DNA of 64,000 nucleotides, from the NCBI GenBank assembly GCA_036320915.1, contig JAXBDG010000015.1, positions 1,488,001-1,552,000 of the forward strand, in the 5' to 3' direction. Shown here piece by piece: positions 57,761-64,000 of this stretch (the first letter of the stretch is position 1; each line of letters opens with the position of its first letter). Made by a program: the position numbers and the translations under genes. The notes beneath the pieces were generated by a model. It ran no database searches, was not told where the DNA came from, and saw only the letters and a program-made list of their open reading frames with translations. The stretch is from Linnemannia elongata (Eukaryota; Mortierellomycota; Mortierellomycetes; Mortierellales; Mortierellaceae).

Positions 57761-60683
57761 TGTCGTCAGGATGTCCATCGCCGAGCATCTATAGATTGTT
57801 TCCACTGGCGTTTTCTAATTTTAAATAAAGGAAGGCGTACGTATAATTTCCAGCGATTGAATAGAAATCCTTTGCGAAAACGCGTTCTGGAATGCAAACC
57901 CTGGTTGTTGTTTCGTTTCAGGCACGTTGTTTTGACCATTGGCAATGATCAGCAATTCAAAATGTCTTACATTGCCACCAATTTTTAGTTGCCACTTTGC
58001 CTCTTCCATAACATGGTCTGAGGAAGTATACGTTCATGTTCTGAAATAAAACATGAAAGCCTGTTATGGCAGGGAGGGAGGACATGAGCATAAAAGCAAC
58101 AATGCCTCTCCAAGACAAAAAGGGTGGAAAACATAAAAGGGGGAAAGTCGATTAAGTATTTGCAGTCTCTCGGCTAACTTTTTGCTCGACAAAACATTGT
58201 CGGATCCAAAATTAAAGCAACATGGTTCCCACACCTTGATTACTTCTACACACACTCTCCCGGCTTATCCGTTACTGGATGCCTTCTTTTTTAGTTCAAG
58301 ATGAACAGTTTAATGAAGAGCACAAGGAGGATAAAAAGAGAGATGGGTAAGGTTCTATGTCATGGGTGAATGAAAAACGGAACAGTTAGAAGGAGACATC
58401 CGCCCAATGTTCTCTATCCTATTCTCTCTGCCTTTTCACGTTTTCAACTGCAACAAAAACCACACATAATGCAGAGAGAGACCAAGTAGGTAAGCATATT
58501 GTCTTCTTTTTGCTATTCATTTTTATTAGAATTCTGCGATGGCGGCTGAAAGATCAAATCTCTGGTTCACCCTCGGATGGATTGCGAGAGCCTCGAGAGG
58601 AGGGTAAAGTGAAATAAATACCTCCGACAGGTTTTTTGTTGTTGTTATAGCTGCCGGTGCATGAGAGCCCTGTGTTTGTTGCCAAATGTATGGCTAAAGG
58701 CAATCGAACAATGTAAGTGTGTAGATCGACAGGAGCGAAAACGACGTCGGAAACGGAGATGGTGCGTTCAGCGCCCTTCTTGATGTTGCGAGAGAGATAG
58801 AGAGACAAAGGGCAACGCCTTTGTTTTGTCAATGAAGTACAACCGAGGGGTATGCTGTTCAAAGCGACAGAAACGGTCAATATCCATTACAACCACAAAC
58901 CTACGGCCCGACATAAGAGAAAAGAAAGAAAAGGAGGGAATGCAAAAAAAGGCAATTGGACCCTAAACCTTGTCACCGTTACTGCACTATACTGCAGTTC
59001 CTTTCCTTCTTGTACAGTACATGTATTTTGCTTAGACCGTTACATGGCACTTGTGAAAGACAAAGTTAATAAATAACATCACCCATCCAAAATGAATGTG
59101 GGCCGTTTCACTTTCAATTGCCCCTCCTTCCCTACCACTCCCCCCCCCCCCCTGCGCTTCTGTTGCAGCTCATTTTCCCAGCGACGTTCATTCACGTCGT
59201 TCATTTTTTTTTTTTTTCCTTTGTACTTTTGTATTTTCCTTTTCCTCTCCCTTTATACTTCTTGACTTGCTTCCTCTTCTTTTTCTCCTCCTTTTTTTCG
59301 TCACCTTCCTTTCCACCTTCACCTTCACCCTTCACCTTCCATTCTTCATACACCATAGTTGTCCCACCAATAACCAAACTGGTTTCATTGTACTCCTACC
59401 TGCACTCACACTCGCACACTCTCCATTCACTCAACGACATCCAACATCCAGGTACACATCTTCACTCCTCAATCAACTCACAACGACAGGAAACTCATCA
59501 GCACCATATTGCACTCATCCTTCCCTCCTTTGCAAGAACATGTCAACTCCATGAGTCGTTTCTCATCCTCCAACTTCTTCAACGAGTACAACAATAACAC
59601 AAAACACTCCAGACGAGTCGAGGCGAAAGAGTGCGACGCGCATATTCATGTAGATAATTAGTCTGAACCCAATCCCCAGCATACAGCAAACCCTCACTAC
59701 TCGCCAATGGCTATCACATCTCTCAACCCGGACCGACCACATCCCCTTCCTTAATCAACCCCTCCCTCCCTCCCTCTTCACATAACAACCATTATTTTCA
59801 ATTACTATCATTACTGCCTTTCCGCCTGTCCCGTACAGGGAACGACTTGAAGGGACATTCACCAGCAACGAATAGAGGGTGGACAGCACAAAAAGGCGAT
59901 CTTGAACGATTTAAAAGAGTTCGCTATCCTGCCCAAACCTGCATGAAAAAGGAGCGAGTTGATGCCCATTGGCAGGCTTGATACATATATGCATACAACA
60001 TCACTTTTCGGCATAGACCCATTCCTCCATCCTGAATAGACGAAGAAAAAAAATGGTGACAACAGCCAACAAATGACAACACTGTTGCCCTTCTCTCACT
60101 TTATGCCAGGGGTCGGGTAGGGGGGGGGATGTCAGGGGCTAGCAAGAAGGGATTAGAAGAAGGAGAAAAGGATCATAGAATTATCCATCCCTTCCTGTCT
60201 GTACTTCTGTCGCCTGTTCACTTACTATGAACGAATCACACCAACAGACAGAGCACTCACTTAAAACCCGTCTCTCGTTATTTCCTTCAGAGGAGATAAG
60301 CGAGAGCAACTCACCCATGCTCATCGTTTATCCATCCGTCGTTTCTTTTTTTATTCCAACGGATATCCATCTAATCCTCCTATTCAGCTCTTTCATTACG
60401 AGACCAAACAAAACACTTGAGTGAGCCTTCCCACTAATCCTCCGCCCTCTCCTTGTTTTTCTTTTTTACCCCCTTTCACTTGTGTTACATAACCTATAGA
60501 CTTTCTTTCGCATAAGGCCGCCGCTTACCGCCTGTTCATACTAACAACCCTCCTGTCTGTCTTGCATCCGTTGATCCGTGACGAGCGTGAGCGAAAAACA
60601 CAACCCAAAGAGAGTGTGAGTCGAGTCGAGTGTGAGTGAGAGAGAGAGAGTGAGAGAAAAAGAAAGACACAACCAAGAGAAAT
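57761..60683. other. 2.9-kb intergenic region before the arrestin-like gene
   Basis: No supportable gene. A minus-strand frame at 58554-58880 has no ATG and no recognisable domain. Other contents: C12 near 59140-59151, a T13 run near 59204-59217, CT-rich leaders, and GA repeats near 60638-60660 just upstream of the ATG at 60684. Confidence 0.55.
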
Positions 60684-63600
60684 ATGAGTGGTGCTAACCC
60701 GAACAACGACAAGGACGGTCGCCACTCGGTGGCGCTCATCAAGGAGAAAAAGGTCTCGAGCCAACATCGGTCCCAGGACGCCGTCCTCCTTACCCCACAC
60801 GATGCTGTCCCCCAAAAACCCTCCGCCCGCAACACGCCTATGATCTCGTTTCAACCCCATCATACCGAAATCTCCACCGACAGGCCGTCGGTTTCTGGTC
60901 GACTCTACCTTCATATCCCAAAGATTCCCGGCAAAAAGTTTCGTTTTGTCTCCTTGACCCTACAGCTCCGACTCAAGGAGGCCATGGCCTGGACCAGGCA
61001 AGATCTAGTCTCCTTTGAGATCGAAAAGCAGAACTGGTCCCAGACCGTCTGGGAGCGCAAGATTAACCTGCCATACCAAGATCGACAGGTTGAGGAAAGC
61101 GATGAGCCCTACGTCGCTGTTGTCAAGGAGCCCTCTTCCAAGACCTCTCAAGGAAGGATCGAGATTGCAGCGGATGAATGGCGCTGGGAGTGGCTCATGC
61201 CGGTGACAGAGAAGGAGGTCAGGCCTGAGAGTTTCGAGGGCTCAATGGGCAATGTCTGGTATGAGCTCGAGGCAAAGTGTCTCTTTCGATGGGATGATGT
61301 CGACATGGACGGGAACGTTGTGCCATCTACCCATTGCACCTACGAGACCTCCTCTGAATCGTTGGCCGGTCATGGTTCAGAACGCGGCCCAGCAGCCGCT
61401 CTTCTCAAAGCCGTCGAAGGTAAAAGAGCGACGCTGGTTGTCCTGTTATATTACCCACATACGCAACATGTATGCTGACCTGTCGTCTTTATATTGTGTC
61501 CCATATAGTCTCGTCGGCGAAGTCAAAGTCGTTGGCGCATGTGTTTGGAAAGTTGCGCGTCGGTAGCAAGAGCAAAAAGATTCAAACTACAGGTGATTTC
61601 TCGCCTGCTGACCAGCACGACCAATACATCAAGGAGAGTCTGCGGGCGAGAAAGAACAGCATGCCACAAGAAGGAAGCGGAGTCAATGGTGGTCATGCAG
61701 GGACAGGAGGAGCTCTCAGGGAGGGACTTCTTTCAGCGTGCTCTAGGGCACACAGCACCCCCCATCTCAGCCCCCTCGGATCGGACTCTCATGCACATGC
61801 AGCACCCGAATACCCGCCCTTCTTAATCCGCAAGGTCCTCAAGCTGTACTTTATCAAACCCCCACCCAACACCTCATCCAGCCCAGCCTTCTTCCTCCCT
61901 CCTCCTTCCATGGCCCTCCCCACCCTTCCAGGCACACGTCGCCTGAAGGCCATTATACCCGGTGCCCGCATTCAAGTGCAGATCCAAATCCCATCCCTGA
62001 TCCCCATCCGTGGATATGCACAGACATCTCAACTGGTACCAGACAAGAAGGGCGGTCTCGTCCTCAGCAAGCACGCTTCCCAAAACCAACAACACAACCA
62101 CTACCGCCACAACAACAGCCACCATGCACTGGAGATCGACTCGGGATACTTGGACAACTTTCAAGCGGCATTGACGGTGCGAAAGGTGACGCAGAAGGAG
62201 ATCAACAACAACAATCATCTAAAGAAGCGGTACCACAGCGCCTCTTCTGGAATTAATTCTGCTTCGGTCTTTGCCACCTCAGGAGACTCTCACAACAACA
62301 ACAATGGCGGCACTGGTGCAGTACGGAAAAGACTGCATAGCTCCAACATTTCTAGCTCTGACCTCCATGGTAAATACGCAGCTAGTGGCAAAGAAGACGA
62401 CGGCGCAGGTGCTCTGGCTGGTACTACTGTCCCAGCAGAGCGACCTTGGAGAAAAGAGATTCTGGTGCGGAAGGTGAAGTGCGAGTTTTGGCAAAAGGAA
62501 AGCTGCCGGTTCCCCTCCAGCAGCTCAGACTCACCTTCGAGATCCATCAAGTACGCCATGGGGCCAGCATTCACCTATTCGGAAAAAGAACAAGTTCGGG
62601 AACGACAGAGAGAGCGGTCGCACTCGCTCACACAACAGACCAACTCTCAGCTGTCTTCAGCACCGCGTTCACTCACTCAGCAGACATCTGCCGTCTCTTG
62701 GGATACCAGTGTCACCGAGGCAGCTTCCAATCCTGGCATTGGCGAGAATCCGAGAAAGCCTGTCCGCAAAAACTCCGGCTCAGCGATGCCTATGTCTCCG
62801 ACCCTCAAGACAACCAGCCTTCCTTCTCAGTCCAACCTTTCGGCACCATCGTCTCCTCTCCAAGCTCCCACCATGACACAATCCTTTGAGCGCAAGGGCT
62901 CTAACGCTTCACAGTATTCCTCCATGGTCTCGTCGCAGCCTCGGACATCGTTCTCTTCTTTGCACGTATCGCGTCCTCATTTAACCCAGGGTCATCACTC
63001 ATCTCAGGGTTCAGAACCTTTTATGTTGTTGATCCCTGTCCCATTGGACTCTCCCAAACTCCGGCAGACTTTTGCCTGGCCTTCAGTTGAGACCCCTGCA
63101 CCGACGACAAACAAGGGCTATGAGCCTGCCCCAATGCCCATGCCACGGAGTATGCCCGAGGTTTCCCCGGCAATGTACAACATGGCCATGGCCAACACTG
63201 AAGCGAGCCCTGTTGCAGGCGCTGGTAGTCCACCTGGTGTCACCGATTCACCCAGGTCATCGGAATCAGGACTCATTGGCGACGATGTGGTAGCAAGTGG
63301 TTGTCGTCAGCAGCATCATGGGAATAGTCGTTCACACCAACATCAGTCACCAGCTGCCAAAGCCAACGCCACACGGTCACGTATCGAGGTCAAACACTAC
63401 CTAAGTTTCCGTCTCTCGATCGACATGCTGGAATACGAGGGCGAGCTGGACCAGGACGAGGATCTGGATCTGGAAGCATTGGAGGAGCAGCAGTTGCAGC
63501 AAATCAGGAATCGACAGGAACTTTCGGCTTACCGCCCTAATGCGACAGGCAACAACTCCACGGTTCTCTATGGATCGGGCACCGCTCTTTCCACAGTACT

Positions 63601-64000
63601 CGCATCTGGTGCGTCTCCGTCCACGTCTTCAATGACAGCTTCGTCATCATTTTCGCCTCTGCCAAATTCCGTCAACCAAGTACAGGAAGGACCTAGACAG
63701 AGCAGCGGCACTCTGAGCAGGGCGACCATGAAGAACACGACAACTGTTGCCTCCGGCGCTTCCTCAGTGATCTCGAATCACACTGGTAATGCTCTTTCCA
63801 CCACCACTACAGCGACAACGACTAGTGGGATGATGACTATCCGGCCTGCATTGACATTCCTGAACTCCACAGCAGGCCTGTTGGATATGGGATCCGAGGC
63901 GGACAACAGCCAGCAAGGCGGCTGTCACCAAGGTCAAGGAGGCAGCCATCGGCGAAACAGTGATAGCAGCGGTCTTCCCCTCAATAGCGCCGCTGACACC
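60684..64000 (+). CDS. Alpha-arrestin-like protein, 3' end outside the window
   Basis: Exon 1 60684-61419 (phase 1), exon 2 from 61509 open to the window edge; at least 1,075 aa. Residues about 70-225 read as an arrestin N-terminal beta-sandwich: SVSGRLYLHIPKIPGKKFRF, VSLTLQLRLKE, VWERKINLPY, WRWEWLMPVTEKEVRPESFE, NVWYELEAKCLFRW. After a linker, LKAIIPGARIQVQIQIPSLI and later RSRIEVKHYLSFRLSIDMLE resemble pieces of the arrestin C-domain, split by a Ser/Pro/Gln/His-rich insert of several hundred residues. Fungal alpha-arrestins recruit Rsp5-type ubiquitin ligases to membrane transporters, usually through PxY motifs; I do not see a clear PPxY in the visible part. The call rests on the pattern and could be wrong. 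Confidence 0.65.

Noticed and set aside
58554..58880. Minus-strand frame of 108 codons in the last intergenic region
   Set aside because: It has no ATG start, no splice partner I can find, and no recognisable motif.
1..64000. tRNA or rRNA genes and transposon proteins
   Set aside because: I looked for B-box-like GGTTCGA stretches with partner stems and for transposase or reverse-transcriptase motifs. The few GGTTCGA matches lie in coding sequence or lack a cloverleaf context, and no mobile-element protein was found. A covariance-model scan would be decisive.

Overview
The window looks like nuclear DNA of an early-diverging, intron-rich filamentous fungus, most likely a member of Mortierellomycota (Mortierella, Linnemannia or a relative). 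The evidence is as follows. Introns are numerous, mostly 60-150 nt (GT...AG, usually ending TAG). Long A, T, GA and CT tracts lie between genes. A complex I subunit is retained, a CDK5/Pho85-type kinase carries PCTAIRE, and a decayed gene resembles a family I remember as expanded in Mortierellaceae. The genus is inference; no rRNA or other taxonomic marker is present.

Layout. (1) 1-8749 (+): the 3' part of a giant cysteine-rich protein made of about 32 copies of an approximately 60-residue, eight-cysteine module. Almost every module is its own phase-0 exon. (2) 9435-11456 (+): a tandem trio of tiny secreted six-cysteine proteins with C-x3-C...C-x3-C spacing; the middle copy is dead. (3) 11700-15539 (-): glucose-6-phosphate dehydrogenase with a 2.1-kb intron. 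(4) 17502-19049 (+): a DHH/DHHA2 exopolyphosphatase-like enzyme with a membrane anchor. (5) 19294-19774 (-): COX16. (6) 20468-23345 (+): snurportin-1. (7) 23692-26108 (-): an eleven-exon CDK5/Pho85-type kinase. (8) 28057-29786 (+): ribosome biogenesis factor SSF1/PPAN. (9) 29978-32040 (-): actin-related protein ARP4. (10) 32280-38670 (-): an M1 aminopeptidase with a histidine-rich C-terminal tail. (11) 38671-43893: a 5.2-kb low-complexity block with no convincing gene. (12) 43894-46459 (-): SYO1/HEATR3. (13) 46850-48285 (+): a secreted or membrane protein with a DUF7137-like domain. (14) 51031-52854 (+): a Ser-rich membrane protein. (15) 53468-54250 (+): complex I LYR subunit NDUFA6/B14. (16) 54939-57760 (+): a frameshifted pseudogene. 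(17) 60684-64000 (+): an arrestin-like protein running off the right edge.

Most loci are independent housekeeping genes, many in divergent or convergent pairs (SYO1/DUF7137 protein 390 bp apart; COX16/snurportin 693 bp apart). Three act in nuclear import or ribosome assembly (snurportin, SSF1, SYO1) and two in the respiratory chain (COX16, NDUFA6). The left 11.5 kb is the accessory part. It carries the modular cysteine-rich protein and the small secreted proteins, both probably extracellular, and is the best candidate for undescribed biology. Exon boundaries below were deduced by hand from splice signals and family conservation. Every multi-exon model closes in frame.
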